The position numbers were made by a program, and so were the translations under genes. DNA of 64,000 nt from Vigna angularis. Its lineage: Eukaryota > Streptophyta > Magnoliopsida > Fabales > Fabaceae. Under the pieces are notes generated by a model. That model saw only the letters and a program-made list of their open reading frames with translations. It did not search any database and was not told the origin of the DNA. The stretch spans positions 20,678,371 to 20,742,370 of the forward strand of contig NC_068976.1 in the NCBI RefSeq assembly GCF_016808095.1. The letters run 5' to 3'. Below are positions 40,349-53,704 of the stretch, in pieces; position 1 is the stretch's first letter; every line of letters begins with the position of its first letter.

Positions 40349-43201
40349 TTAGAGATAATTTCTTTCCAAAGATGAAACTATCCACAGAATGACACAAATA
40401 TCTGCAAAGCTATTTAATGTGTCAGATGATGCAGCAGAGGTAGAGGGGTTTGTGGGCACTGGCACTGAACCAAACACGTTTGCTCCGTTTGAGTTTGTTG
40501 TGTTCAACACTGATGTACTAGTGCTGCAGTTTCAAACACCAAGTTAGTAACTGTATGATAATATTTTCTCTTCCAACTGTGCAAGCAACATAATAAATAA
40601 CAAATGAAACTATATCTGCATACTAAAAAGAATAAATAAATGAAAGTATATATAATTATATGTGAGCAAGGAAGGGCCACCTTGTGAATGGATATTGACA
40701 TGCCCCAGTACCTGCAAAACAAGTAAATGCATTCATCAAATGTTCTCAACAACCAAATAATACTGAGGTTTATAGCGTGTTGTGCGCTGGAAATAAAACA
40801 AAAAATGTCCATCATCTTTAAATGTACATGATTTGTGCAGTACTAGATGAAGGTGTTGCAAGGTGGATACGTGAGAGGTGGGAGTGATTATAATAAATCT
40901 ATAATTGGTTAAATATGATTAAAAATAATCATTTTTCCTAGCCAATTAGTTCATGTACTTTGTCCAAAACATGATGTTACTTCATTTTGAATTCACAGTT
41001 GAATATGCACATTTAATGAAAAAATTGTGATAAACAGCAATACTTAGCTCATGTTTTTTTTATAACAGTTGTTTATGCACATTTAATGAAACAATAAATC
41101 TTTGTGACAATACATAAAGGAGGCTTTGAAGAAGCTGCTTCCAAAAAAGTTGAAAAAAAGCTTGACTTTTGCATCACTCAAATGGTTTTAGCTCATGCAT
41201 CCCCAACCTGAAGTCACAGTCTACAATCTATTGAAAGAACCAATAAAATAAGTTTCTTCTTTTTCTAGTCTGTTCAAAATGAAACCGAAAAATCATGAAC
41301 AGGGGGATGTGCCTGATTACCAACCTAAGTGACCGACCCTACAATCCTACATGTCTGTGAATCAATTTGGCAAACACTTCATCTACAAACTTTCTGGTCT
41401 CCTTTTCTTCTATAATAATACTATCATTTACCTGTAAAGTTCACCTTTTTATGTTGGAAACAAAATATATTCAAGGGTAATTTTTATTTCAACTTTTAAT
41501 TTACCCAACAGCTTGGCCATACCTCAGGACTTGTTTTAAAATTAAAATGCATGTAACATGATTGAAAAAATTTACAAGGAGTCATAGCAGCAAAAAGCTT
41601 ACTTGGATTAGTGCTAATGATGACAGCAGTTCCACCAAAATTGCAGCTATTTGGAACAGGATTCTTTTGATAGTACTTATTGAAGGCAAAAGAAGCATGG
41701 TCTCTGATGGAATTTGGGTTGTAGCAGCTTCCACCAGGTTGAATTGCAGAGCAATCAGCACCACCATAGCCACAGGCATAGTCCAATGCAACTTGCAAGG
41801 TAGTTTGTGAGGCAGTTGGGCTAGCAATGCACCAGCTTGCGCCTGAAGACAACGGGGAATTCACGGTGGTTGGCGTGGTAAAAGGGAATGTGGAGGGTGG
41901 AGAGACAGTGTCTGGATTTGAATTGGGATTGAGGAATGGGGATGTTGAAATGGTGGGGGTGGTGGGAATTAAGTTGGGAATGGTAGGAATGGGAGTGGTA
42001 ATATCCCTCTGAACTGTAGAAATTGAGACGGTGAATTCTTGTTTCCCTTGGTCATGTCCTAGTACATTCACATGTCCAGGTACTTCCTTCACTGTCCTAC
42101 TTGAACCTGTGTTTGAAATGACAATCGAGTTACTTTTGTTCTGTACTACTTTGTCTAAAGCATGTGAACACAGAAATCAAACATACATTTGAAATCAGTT
42201 TAAGCCTTTTCTGTTTGGGGAGCAAAAAAAGTATAGCTGGATTCAAATTTTGCCTATAAGGCCAATGCATTTATTTACCCAGTATGGAAAACAAACCTGT
42301 CTGTCATGCTATTCATCAGAAAAGTTGTGGAATTTTTTATTCAAACAAGCCAATGGTTATATTTAGGCCCTTAAATCTCTCTGTTAATTCAAAAGGCAAC
42401 AACTTGGAATAGGGCATCTATGTGGGCAGTTAAGGACAGGTAGGGTATCCTATGTACAGAGAGGCACACAGAAGTCAATGCAGTTGGGCCCTTTGTATCT
42501 TTCCAAGAAACGGTGGAACGGGAGAAAGGTTGGATGCAACTGTCCTGTGTGAAATCCCAGAAAAAAATGAGCAAGAAAAGGACTCGTTTAAATTTTTCTA
42601 TGGTGTGCGTGGCTCTATAATTGCTGGAACAGGCATTTAATGGAATAATACAAGAGACAATATTTTGATCCAGGGAAATTATTATCCATAAAAAAGTTGG
42701 AAACTGAATTAGTAAACTAGATTCCACAGAAAGAAGCCAGGATGGAGTAATCAAGGAGAAAAAGTGATTCGCACCGAATCAGTCAACATGTACATCCATA
42801 CTGATACTGGTTGAACTGAAAAACAAGAAGAGAATAAAGCAATAGAAATACCAAACTTGAGAGAAAGAAAAGTGCTTTGTGGTTTCAGAATTCAAAACAT
42901 GTTCAAGGGTCCAAAAGAATATTAAAGAGAAAAGCACAGCATAGTGCAAAAGATAAAGAATGAGAAATTGAAAACAGAATGAAAATGAGAGCCAAAGACA
43001 GTGAGAAGCAAGAAACAATATCTTAAAACGGAAGCAACTGAGCTACATTTTCGAATAGAACCATCAAAGCTTAACCAAAAACAGAATGAGAGAGAAGACA
43101 GAAGAACTGTAGAACAAACCAGATAAAGGGGATTGATTACCTGAACAGAGTAATTGACACAGCAGGAGAGATATTGCACAGTAAAACACAGTTCTTTGCA
43201 T
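40349..43201 (-). CDS. Secreted X8 (CBM43) domain protein, PDCB-like
   Basis: Four exons: 43201-43141, 42106-41603, 40711-40681, 40523-40349; all introns GT..AG, phases consistent; 256 residues. The first 20 residues form a signal peptide with core ISLLLCQLLC. A Pro/Thr/Ser-rich linker (about 55-108) leads to an X8 domain (111-197) with WCIA, ALDYACG, ADC, GGSCYNP, HASFAFN-YYQ, SCNFGG and the final Cys at 193. X8 domains bind callose, and GPI-anchored members sit at plasmodesmata. The C-terminus is Ser/Thr/Asn-rich and ends with a short hydrophobic run (ICVILWIV) and a polar tail, so GPI anchoring is uncertain. The 31-nt exon 3 carries the end of the X8 domain and is easily missed; reading past the exon 2 donor would lose that Cys. 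Neighbouring X8 and PPR genes also occur in Arabidopsis. Confidence 0.9.
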
Positions 43202-43380
43202 ATTTGATTTTACTGTTCAGCTTCTTCTCTAGCACCTGCTCGCCAATGTAGCTCCCCAGTTATAGTAGTTGTTCCTTTGAATGAATGAAAGAGAAAGGAA
43301 GATATGATGAAAGATGGTAAATGGTGTATAGAAGTAACAAGGGAAAATGTTTGTTGTGTGGGCTAATGATGCAAGTAAAA

Positions 43381-43390
43381 GTATATATAA
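43381..43390 (-). promoter_or_regulatory. Probable TATA box of the X8 gene
   Basis: TTATATATAC on the minus strand, about 180 bases upstream of the X8 ATG at 43201, at a plausible distance for a core promoter. Confidence 0.4.
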
Positions 43391-45689
43391 TAGTGGAAGA
43401 GTATGTGCAGTTGTTAGAGACAAAGGAGAAGATTTAGAAAATAAAAGATGGTGTGTGTGGTGAGGGAGAGAGTTAAGAGAAGGAGAAAAAAGGTGGAGAA
43501 GAAGAAGAAGGTTGAAAACGAAGTAAAGGAAGAATTGTTTGGAATATAGACTATGTTTGTGGGTTTGTAAGTGATGATTGTAATGATGGGGCTTATGTGG
43601 CTTTCTCTTTTTCTATTCTACTCTTTTTTACTGTTTTGTATCACTTATTCTAATCCTTCTTCTTCTTATACTAATCTTTTTCTCCTTTATTCTTATCAGA
43701 ATATAAAATCTGACAATATTGGTAGTGGTTTATTTTGTAATTTGCATTTTGCTTTTCTCTCTTGTCTTGACACTATGTTCCTGCATGAAGGGAAAATTAA
43801 GAAAAGGATTGGTTTGAGTTGTGATGTTTTTGTTTGCAACGAAGGTTGTTGTTTGAGTGTGAGTTCTACGTGGAGGAGGGAAAGTGTATAACTTATTATT
43901 ACTGCCATTTGATTGTACTATCAGCTTTTTTTTCATCATTTTGTGCTTTAACTGATTCCATATTTGTTGTAAAGAACGGTGGGCATGATGTTGCAGCCCA
44001 ACCCATGTCCCATGTTAGTCCATCGCCATAAAAGTCTAAAACTTTCTTCAAGTGAAAACTATTTCTGTCCCAGTCACTGAATTCCCACTACAAATTACTT
44101 GCATCATGTCACACAAACTTAGTCAACATTATTTGCATTATTTGATAATTTTACCACAATGACATAGATATATATTTTTTATATGTTACTAGAATTATCA
44201 TTTCTATTCAATGTTTGACTTGTTATAAACTTTTGATTGACTTAAAAAGAGAATAGAAAAGGAATGGGGAAATTTAACACAACTAATTAAGGTCCAAAAG
44301 CCTCAGAAGTAATAGAAGGAAGTGATGGTAGTTTTGGAATGAGATTACAGAATGGAGAAGTTATAGATGTTGATGTGGTTAGAAATGAAAGTGATTTGAC
44401 AAAATGGCATAAAGTTAGCATGGAGAATGCCCTATGCCGCCAGACTTTGTTCACACAGCATCACCAACCAGAGTTTGTTAAGCTACTTTAACACAAATTA
44501 TGGCATTAAATTGGGTTGCAATGTTAAAGTTAGTTGAAGGGACATGATCAACTAAAAGACAAATAAACTTATTCATGTCAATATTATTCTAACTGCGTTT
44601 ATGGATAATACTCTATCTTTTTAATCGGATATCAAAATTGGAGGAGAATATATATATTTACTCTCATCTCGTCCTCATCTTTACTTTCATTTCATCTTCG
44701 TTTAAATTACTAAAATATTTATAATTTATAAGATAATATAGTAAAACCACACCTATATATATATATATATTTTATTTCTTAATATTATAATTCTGTTTTT
44801 CAATTAGACACCAAATTACCACTTACTCTTTTATCAAAACTTTTGTGCATTTATTTTTTTGTCTCTTAATTTACTAGATAATATAAAAAGAATATTCTTT
44901 ATTCTCTTGTTATTTATTTCATTTGAAAACTATTTTGGTTTGTCAAAATAATTTTTATTATTTTTTAATAGTTCGACACAAAAAGTTTTCTTAGATTTCT
45001 AACATATTTTTCATTTTGTCATATTCGTATTTACTTTTCTTTGTATCATTTTATCCAATTATGTATCATATTGTTTTTAAGATTGATTTCTTTTACTTTT
45101 TTTAATATTTTTATTTATTACTTATTTTTTATGTAATTACTTTTATTTTCTAATTCATTATCATAAGTGTAATTATATCATTATAATTGTATAAAAAAAT
45201 AATTTATTATAATATAATAACTTAATGTCATTTTATTAGTCTTTTCTTATTACCATCCAACATATATTAAAATTCAAAAGATGAAGAATTTATATTAAGT
45301 TTAATTATTATTAGTTTATTTTTTTCTTTGTGTGATTTCATTTAAGTAGTGTATTATAATTTTCATTAGTATTAGTATATATATATATATAAAAAAATTC
45401 ATTAGAATTTAAAGAATGAGATTAAAAAGACATTTAAAATAATTTTAAATTTAAATATTTGTTTTCATTTTGTAATTTTTTAAATATATTTTTAAATTTT
45501 ATTAATTTTGTTTTATTAATGTTTGAAAATTCAACAAATTGTTTTGGTTTTTTCTGAAATTTTATTTGTTACGTTAATTTGAAATATATAATTATAATTT
45601 TTTTTTTAAAAATATTTGATATTGAAAAAATGTAAAAATACGTCCTTTAAATATTTATTAAATATTTGAAAGTATTATATTTTTTTAAG

Positions 45690-45765
<76 letters not shown>

Positions 45766-46540
45766 TCACGAGGATTTAGATAAGATGATTTTTTTTTTAA
45801 AAAACGAGTACAAGGTAGAAAAACCCCATCTTATCCCACCTCATCCCATCGTATTTTTAAGCTATTTAGTTGTACAAAGTTCAAATAAGCAACTCTAATT
45901 GAAGTGTTCTTATTGAATAATGAAGAGGCTTTTTTAATGTTGTTTCAAATAAATTCTTCATGAAAGACTACTAAATATGCTTTTAAATTTTGTAAATAAG
46001 ATAATATTTTTTTGGTTTCTAATATATAAATTGTTTTTTTTCTTTCATTTAAGGAAATATAGTATATATAGTTTTGATTTTTATAAATAACGATAAAAGT
46101 GTCAACTCCTTTTAAATTTAAAGGAAATTATTAAGAATAAAAAACAAATATATTTCTTTTTACAGAAATTGAATTAACTTAAAATAACATTATAGTTATT
46201 GAAGGTCTACTAATATGGATTGAAGAATTATTCTACTATCTCTTGCTCACCCAAAAGAAACACTCTGTTATGAATCTGAGAAAATCTGCGCACATATATT
46301 ATTTGATGGAGCCCTTGCAGATATTTCTCATGTTCTTCTGACACGGTGTCTCAGTAACGGTAATGTTAGCATTTTTTTATCAATTTTTATTTTAATTGAT
46401 ACATTTTGATTGTTAATTTAATTATGAATAGTTAATTACATTATCTTTTTGTAGAAATTAAGGTGTATACCGATAAACATTGGTCCCTGTCATCGTCATC
46501 ATCATCTTCTTCTGTTTCAGAGTGTGGTGGCGACCACACA
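43391..46540. other. Divergent intergenic region, X8 to PPR
   Basis: About 3.1 kb between divergent genes. 43400-44500 has mixed composition with no supported gene; 44600-46200 is very AT-rich with a TA tract at 45692-45762. Confidence 0.5.
45692..45762. repeat. Long TA microsatellite
   Basis: About 70 bases of uninterrupted TA dinucleotides. Confidence 0.95.
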
Positions 46541-48139
46541 ATGTCACCTCTGTGTTCTGCACTTCCACCATCATCATCACCCTCCATAGCAAACTTCATC
46601 TCTGACCACCCATGCCTCACCATGCTCCAAAACCAATGCTTCAACATGAAAGACCTCCAAAAGATACACCCCCACATCATCAAAACTGGCCTTGCTCTTG
46701 ACCACATTGCTGCAAGCCGTGTTCTCACTTTCTGTGCCTCTTCATATGGTGACATCAATTATGCTTACTTGGTCTTCACCAGGATTCCAAACCCAAATCT
46801 TTATTGTTGGAACACAATCATCAGAGGCTTCTCTCGGAGCCCGACCCCTCAGTTTGCAATTTCTCTTTTTGTTGATATGTTGTATTCTGCTGTTGAACCC
46901 CAACGGCTCACTTACCCTTCTGTTTTCAAGGCGTATGCTCAATTGGGTGCTGGCCATGATGGAGCTCAGCTTCATGGAAGGGTTGTAAAATTGGGTCTTG
47001 AAAAAGACCAGTTTATTAGTAATACTATCTTGCACATGTATGCTAATAGTGGGCTGATGAGTGAGGCTAGAAGGGTGTTTGATGAACTTTTGGAACTTGA
47101 CGTGGTAGCTTGCAATTCGATGATTATGGGGCTTGCTAAGTGTGGGGAAGTTGATAAATCTAGGAGGCTGTTTGATAATATGCCTACAAGAACAGCAGTT
47201 ACTTGGAATTGTATGATTAGTGGATATGTAAGGAATGGGAGGCTAATGGAGGCATTGGAGCTTTTCCGCAAGATGCAGGAAGAAAGGGTTGAGCCTAGTG
47301 AATTTACAATGGTGAGCTTGTTAAGTGCTTGTGCCCATTTGGGAGCACTTCAACATGGGGAATGGGTTCATGATTATATAAGGAGGTGTAATTTTGAGTT
47401 GAATGTCATTGTTCTCACTGCAATAATTGACATGTACTGCAAGTGTGGATCTATTGAAAAGGCTATTGAAGTGTTTGAGGCATCACCCACAAGAGGATTA
47501 TCGTGTTGGAACTCCATCATAATAGGACTAGCCATGAATGGTCATGAGAGAGAAGCCATTGAGTACTTCTCTAAGCTTGAATCCTCAAATTTAAAGCCAG
47601 ACTGTGTCAGTTTCGTTGGTGTTTTAACTGCTTGCAAATATCTAGGAGCAGTAGAAAAAGCAAGGGACTATTTTACCCTCATGATCGATAAGTATGAGAT
47701 TGAGCCATCAATAAAACACTACACTTGCATGGTCGAAGTGCTTGGTCATGCTGCGCTCCTAGAAGAAGCAGAAGAACTAATAAAGGGTATCTCTATAGAG
47801 GCAGATTTTATTATATGGGGATCTTTGCTTTCATCTTGTAGGAAGCATGGGAATGTAGAAATTGCAAAACGAGCTGCACAAAGAGTTTTTGAGTTAAATC
47901 CGAGGGAAGCCAGTGGCTATTTACTTATGTCCAATGTTCAGGCTGCATCCAACCAATTTGAAGAGGCATTGGAGCACAGAATTTTGATGAAGGAAAGATT
48001 AGTAGAGAAGGAACCAGGATGCAGTTCAATAGAACTACATGGAGAGGTTCATGAGTTCTTGGCAGGGGGAAGCCTACACCCCAAAGTTCGAGAAATTTAC
48101 TCTCTACTGAATAACTCTGGTTTTGCACTTCAAGATTGA
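46541..48139 (+). CDS. PLS-class (E-type) pentatricopeptide repeat protein, At2g42920-like
   Basis: Intronless, 532 residues from the first in-frame ATG at 46541; the open frame extends upstream to 46463 but without an ATG. The Ser-rich N-terminus would suit an organelle transit peptide. Tandem PPR motifs run from about residue 40 to 430, with typical WNTIIRGFSR, WNSMI-type and IDMYCKCGSIEKA units, followed by an E/E+ domain (IIWGSLLSSCRKHGN..., then EPGCSSIEL and VHEFLAGG). There is no DYW deaminase domain. Family members bind single RNA sites in plastids or mitochondria and take part in C-to-U editing or RNA processing, E-types recruiting a deaminase in trans (family knowledge). Similarity to the Arabidopsis At2g42920 protein is strong along its length by eye. 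It converges with the AHL gene; stops are 796 bases apart. Confidence 0.95.
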   Translation: MSPLCSALPPSSSPSIANFISDHPCLTMLQNQCFNMKDLQKIHPHIIKTGLALDHIAASRVLTFCASSYGDINYAYLVFTRIPNPNLYCWNTIIRGFSRSPTPQFAISLFVDMLYSAVEPQRLTYPSVFKAYAQLGAGHDGAQLHGRVVKLGLEKDQFISNTILHMYANSGLMSEARRVFDELLELDVVACNSMIMGLAKCGEVDKSRRLFDNMPTRTAVTWNCMISGYVRNGRLMEALELFRKMQEERVEPSEFTMVSLLSACAHLGALQHGEWVHDYIRRCNFELNVIVLTAIIDMYCKCGSIEKAIEVFEASPTRGLSCWNSIIIGLAMNGHEREAIEYFSKLESSNLKPDCVSFVGVLTACKYLGAVEKARDYFTLMIDKYEIEPSIKHYTCMVEVLGHAALLEEAEELIKGISIEADFIIWGSLLSSCRKHGNVEIAKRAAQRVFELNPREASGYLLMSNVQAASNQFEEALEHRILMKERLVEKEPGCSSIELHGEVHEFLAGGSLHPKVREIYSLLNNSGFALQD

Positions 48140-48554
48140 ATATCTCCGAAGTGATGAAATTGTGAAATTTAAAAACCAAGCTGTATGCAAGGAAATAGCT
48201 TTGATGCAAAGAAGAGTTACAATACAATGTATGAGAATCTCACAATCGAACCGAACATCCAGTTTGCTTGTCAATACCCGGGGATTTATAGTTTGATCAG
48301 GGGCAAAAAGTGCCTATATTTCATTATTGTTATACTATGTCTTCCCAAATTATTCCAGTCATATTTGGTTATTTTGATTACAATAGTGATTTGTTTTTTC
48401 TTCAGCAATTAGAATACCGGTGTCTGTTAGTACTTGTACAAATTTGAATATAGGTCTGTCTGCAACGCTGACCTAAGCATAAGGTGATCCGAATCCTTAT
48501 TTTAGGTCTCCAGAAAAAGGAAAGTTATTCAGTATTAATACTTATTCAACTTTT

Positions 48555-48650
48555 ACTGTTACCTGGTTTAGTCTAGTGGTATCTAAAGTAATTTTTTTTT
48601 TCGTTGGTGATGGGGGTTTGAACCTGCTAGGCTTGCTAATCTTAATTTCC
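48555..48650 (+). mobile_element. Possible tRNA-derived SINE
   Basis: A Pol III A-box match TAGTCTAGTGG (48569-48579, fits TRGYNNARNNG) is followed 36 bases later by a B-box-like GTTTGAACC (48616-48624; one mismatch to GWTCRANNC), with a T-rich run between. It does not fold as a tRNA by eye, so a SINE head is more likely. Ends and target duplication are unresolved. Confidence 0.45.
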
Positions 48651-48935
48651 GTGCTTCATGCATGTTTTTGCTTCGAAGTTCTGAAACCAAATTCAGCAGT
48701 AAAAAGTATTAACTCTGAAAAGTAGATCTTATTGTATTGAAAATCATAACACTCACTAATCTGCTAAAATAATTGTATTGTTAATACAGTAGAAGAAGCA
48801 TTAAGCATATGATCTTGTTAAGCACCATCAAGCTTAGAAGACCCCTTGCTTGTACAAGATCCTGAAAATATAATACCTACACCACGGTGCATTGTATGGA
48901 TCTAAGACAACAACTGACCAAGAGTGTGGTAGGTT

Positions 48936-49682
48936 TCAGGTTTTTGACAAGTTCCGCCCTGGTGCCCAAGAGTATATCTCTTGGGGCATTGTACCATTCA
49001 TGAGCAGGTTCTGTGGCATTGCATACAAGTCAGAGATGTCAAGATGGTGGGTGCGTCCATTTTGGTAATGCTGATTCTGCATTGCAGCAGAGAGTTCATC
49101 ATCTTCCAAAGGCAGACGATCGAAAGTAGCATGCATGAATGATGCAGCCATGATTACAAGAGGGCCTGAGGCAATCAAAGCACCAACCACAGCACCTCCC
49201 ACAACTTGCCCTTGAGCACCTGCCAAGTAAATTGTGAGGCCTGTGATCCCTGGAGGGGCTGGTGGGGGAAGGATTGACCCCAGCAGGGACAGAATCTCAA
49301 ACCTACCATGAAGGGTCACAATGGCACCAGATGACCCTGGTTGGCGCAGTGTTACATTTGTTACACAGCCTGTTCCATTGAGTATATAAAGGCCACGTTG
49401 CTTTCTCCTTGCAAAGTTCAATAAACATTCATTCACATCAGAGCCTGAACTCACTTCCATGGCATGAGCCTTCAGTGCATTGGCACTTTCTCTGGTGACA
49501 ATTATTGGTGGTTTAGGCTTGTTTTTTGAGCCGGCTGGCCGTCCACGTGGCCGCCTTAAGGTGTCCCCCTCTGCTGCAGAAGAAACAGGTGAAACTGCTT
49601 TTGGGACTTTTGGAGTTATTACAGTGACATCAATGCCAGACATGTTTGAGTTCCCCTTGTCTTGTTCTTGCTTTCTATCCAT
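48936..49682 (-). CDS. AHL16: AT-hook nuclear-localised protein, AHL16/TEK-like
   Basis: Intronless, 248 residues, ATG at 49682. The AT-hook [15 protein letters not shown] (43-57) binds the minor groove of AT-rich DNA. It is followed by a PPC/DUF296 domain (about 68-190) carrying the GRFEIL motif (126-131) needed for AHL partner contacts, the LPPPAPPG loop and GQVVGG. A single type I hook and no intron are features of clade A AHLs. In Arabidopsis AHL16 (TEK) is a nuclear matrix protein that controls pollen nexine and silences transposons and FLC (family knowledge). The C-terminal tail (194-248) is Gln/Asn/Met-rich. Its place beside the PPR gene matches the Arabidopsis order, which supports AHL16 over its close paralogues. 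Confidence 0.93.
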   Translation of the reverse strand: MDRKQEQDKGNSNMSGIDVTVITPKVPKAVSPVSSAAEGDTLRRPRGRPAGSKNKPKPPIIVTRESANALKAHAMEVSSGSDVNECLLNFARRKQRGLYILNGTGCVTNVTLRQPGSSGAIVTLHGRFEILSLLGSILPPPAPPGITGLTIYLAGAQGQVVGGAVVGALIASGPLVIMAASFMHATFDRLPLEDDELSAAMQNQHYQNGRTHHLDISDLYAMPQNLLMNGTMPQEIYSWAPGRNLSKT

Positions 49683-52600
49683 TTCACCAAACAGAAGACA
49701 CTTTGAGGCAAATGTGAAGTAACAAAGAGGAAATCGCTCTCTTCTGCTTCATAGAAAAGCTTAAGTAGTCGAATTATGACAATAAATTTTATAGGACCCC
49801 AAAAGAATGATTGTTTTGTAGGAAGGAGTTAAGTAATACCAACCAACAAAAAATTGTTGTTTTATGCATTACTCTGCCTAATTCTGACTAACTTGGCTCA
49901 TGTCAATTGCCTTCCTCAACAGATATATCTTGCCACATATATAATTATTACACTTTACTTCTCAATCTTACCCACCTACACCATCTTTCTCGCATATGAC
50001 TGCTTTTTCTTTATCAAACTCTCTACACTTTTTCTGTTACGTAGCAGAACACTAGAAGCATGGTTGGAAGCTTGCAAGTATAGTCTGTTTTTAAAATATA
50101 TCTGACAAAAATTACTCCAAAAACTAGTCGCTAGATAATAGCTGATATATGCGTAGCATTGGATAGTTATAAGTTGTAAAATTAGTTTATTAAATTACAA
50201 ATTTTGATACGATAATTAGTTGAAGTAACTTATAAATATAAAATAATAATAAACTCAAACTGCTGCGTTCCATAAGCAAAGGGTGCCAAACATCGTTTTA
50301 TGATGTCAAAGTTGTTCACTCTGTAGATTTTTTTTAGTTGACATGAATGTATGGTTCTAGATTGTCTCTGTAATTACCCTGTTAGGTGATACTGAAATAC
50401 GATATGATGAAATGTAAACAAAATGTCAAAAAAATAAGAGACTTTCAAATTTGGAATTTCTTTTACTGTTCTTTTAATGTAAATTAAATTAATAGACATT
50501 GATTTTATGTTTTAAAATATATTAACATCGATGTATATTTTAATGTTCAGCAAAGGACAATATCTAAAATCTAACACTCGACTCGAGTTTTCCAGGTCTG
50601 TGAAATATTTTTTCATATGAATCTATAATAGCCCTTTTTATTGTTTAACATTGATGAGTTTTTGCCCTTTGAAGTCGTGGAGCAGTATGAACACCTTAGC
50701 TAGCAATAAATACTTCAGTAGAATATTATAATATGTTTTTTTTAGTAGCATGAAAAGTTAAATGTGAAATAAAAGCAATTATTTTCAAACATGTTTTAGA
50801 ATAAGGTAATGAAAAAAATTGGAAACAAATAAAGATATAATAAAAAGTTTCCTTAAAAATATTTTTCTAATAACTTATATTTAAAGCATACATGGGTATC
50901 GGCTTTCTCATTCCACTATAACAATTTTTAGAAATTATTTTCCTATTTCAGGTTTCCAATCACCAAAGAGTTGACAAGAGAGATTATTTACGCATAGAAT
51001 TTTCTCATAATTGAAGAAAATTTCAAATTTTGGGATATTCAATATCGTTTCTGAACTTGATTTCTTAGCATAAAAAAATCATAGAAAAAAAAATAGAGAC
51101 GTCACAATCTAATATATCATATTAATAAACTAATAAAGATCCGTTAGATTTTAATCTTTAATAATAACTTGTGTCTTAAGACAAGAAAATCCTCTCTTAA
51201 TAAATTTGGTTGATATAATAACTATAAAAGTGTTTACATTTATATATGATTTATAATCTAAGTATCACAAAAGAAGATCCAAAAACATTGGGTATGTAAC
51301 AGACGTGAAAATTTAATTATTGCATACACGAACTCCTTGTCCAAATAGTTTGGAAAAATAAATAAAACTTTACAAAATATCTTTTAAAAGCTAAAACCTA
51401 TTTTGCAAGTGTGTTCCAAGCCTTAGATCTTCCCTTTGAGTTCCAAGTTTCATGGAACAAGAGTTTAAAAAAAAAATTGTTCTTTTAAGTTTTCAGTCAT
51501 TCACCTTGTCATAAATTCTTTAAATTTTAAGAATTCCTTCCAAAGTTCTTCTTCTATTGAATTAAAAGATAGTTCTCGATCAATAATAACCTTGTTTGAT
51601 CTACCTTTCCTTATCATTTTCACTTGTATAAATATAAGTCAATATTTTCAACCATATAAGTCCAGGCCCATTTTTGAAAAAAAAAAGAATGAATAGAATA
51701 CTTGGAGTTCTTAGCTAAATCCTGTTTTAGTCACGTAGTAAATAGTAATAAATTGGATTGATTAGAAGTAATGATAAATTAACAAAGGCCAATCATGAGT
51801 AGATCAGTTTACTTGAACATTTTCTAGTTGTTTTTCCTTTACAACAGTTATTAAAAGCATGACCGGTACAGAAATCAAAGATCCTCGTAATCTCGTATCG
51901 GGACATGTGCATATATAGTTTACCACCGTTTCCAAGAAGAACTATTTTATTTTAAATCAAGAAAATATCATGCAGTTCAAATCTCTTTCACTGTTGTCAC
52001 AACACTCACTGTAAATTTGCATCATCTTAGTTAAAAGTCCTTTCTCATCTCTCTCATCGTCATATGATTTCACCCTCATCAGTCGTAAGTAACCACAACA
52101 GAAGAATAACCTTATGAACTATGTAGCTGAAAATGGAAAATGAACTCAATTCAAATTCCAACTGTTTGGTCTTCATGATTAATAGTGACATAATTCCAAT
52201 ATGGTTGGTTGACAATGGCTTCGGACTATATATGTTGCAATATAGAAAATGAAGTCTTAAACCCATCAAAACGACTTGGCATGCATGTCAAGATTACTCT
52301 TGCTGACCTCATGGGAACTGTGTAATTCAAACATCTCTTCTAAAAGGCCAGAACAGTATACGAGACTTCCACTACTGTAGAGTGTACCATGTTTGCAATC
52401 TCATCCTGTGAATGGAGCGACTGTTTCTGGTACTGAAACCTGAGACAATCATCAGCCCACAAAGATAACTTTGGTGTTAGCTCATCCCTCATTATTATTT
52501 GGTCAAAAACTAAGTGTGTGATGCACGTCATGACCAACCATTTGAAATCAGTTGTCCATACGCATGAAATACGGATACTCAGTGAATAGAAGCATTTCCT

Positions 52601-53704
52601 TTACTTGCACCAACACTTGTGAAAATTGAAAAGCATAATATCGCGGGTGCCCCATTATTACTCTTACTTTGTAATCCTAGTTCTATTGGTTTCCTGATGT
52701 GATGTCATACCTCAATGTAAAAGAATACACAATTTGGAATTTTGTGGTACTCCGTTCTGAATAATATTTGACAATTTTCTTGCATCAAAAGGTACTCGGA
52801 GATGGGAGAAAAAGGGACTGTACATCTGAATGACTACCATTAAACATCTTGGATTTGGTAGGTTTGTGTGCAAGTTAATTACTGATAATAGTTAAGCATG
52901 CCATACTTCAAACTAATGTTTTAAATATCATGAAAGGGACATTTCAGATGCAAGAAAACTGCTGAAGGTGCTAGCATAATAAGTACATTAGTTCACAGAA
53001 ATTTGTGCAGTCTAGTTATGAATACGTTTTTTGTTCTGTACATTTTCTGCAATTGAAAGGTTTTGGTTACAATTCTATAAAGCAATTAGTTTAAAACTCG
53101 TGGTGACAACAACGCCTTTTTTAACAATTCGGGTATGCAAATTTAGGATTGTAGGATTCATCACGATAATAGTCTTCGAAAATCAGCAGCTAAAACAATA
53201 GCAGTAATACCAAAACAAATGGTTCGGTCAGTTAGTGATTAATAAATGAGTTAATTTGTCATCTATTCATAGCAGTTGACAAGTGATTAAAAGAATAATT
53301 TACCAAAACATATATATACATGTGTATGTGTGTGTATGTACGTACTTATATGTAACTGTCTCATTAGACTCATATATGACATCACTAGGTTGCCAACTCC
53401 TGCAAGGTAAGTGATGCTGCATTACCTTACACAAAACATTTCATGGAATCCTCCAAAAATACTTCATTACTACGTTCATTTATGAGACAGATTAAGGTTA
53501 GAAAAGTTTGAAACAATGGACAAGAAACTACACTACGCTATTCTTAGTCCTTACTCCTTTGGAAAATTTCTCAATCTGCTGTTCCTCCATGATCAATCAT
53601 ATGATCGCAATTTGGAAAGAATAATGCTAAATGAAGATAACAACACCTCTTCATTTTAATAAACTAATAACAAGCATCTCGGATGTACCTTTCCTGTTTC
53701 CACA
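49683..53704. other. Intergenic, between the AHL16-like and coiled-coil genes
   Basis: About 4 kb with no supported gene. 49683-50100 is the AHL promoter side; the rest is AT-rich with short random frames. 53300-53704 follows the coiled-coil gene's stop. Confidence 0.5.

Noticed and set aside
46463..46540. N-terminal extension of the PPR protein
   Set aside because: The frame is open but contains no ATG before 46541.
48558..48640. tRNA gene
   Set aside because: A and B box-like motifs are present, but no acceptor stem or anticodon loop could be drawn; a SINE is more likely.
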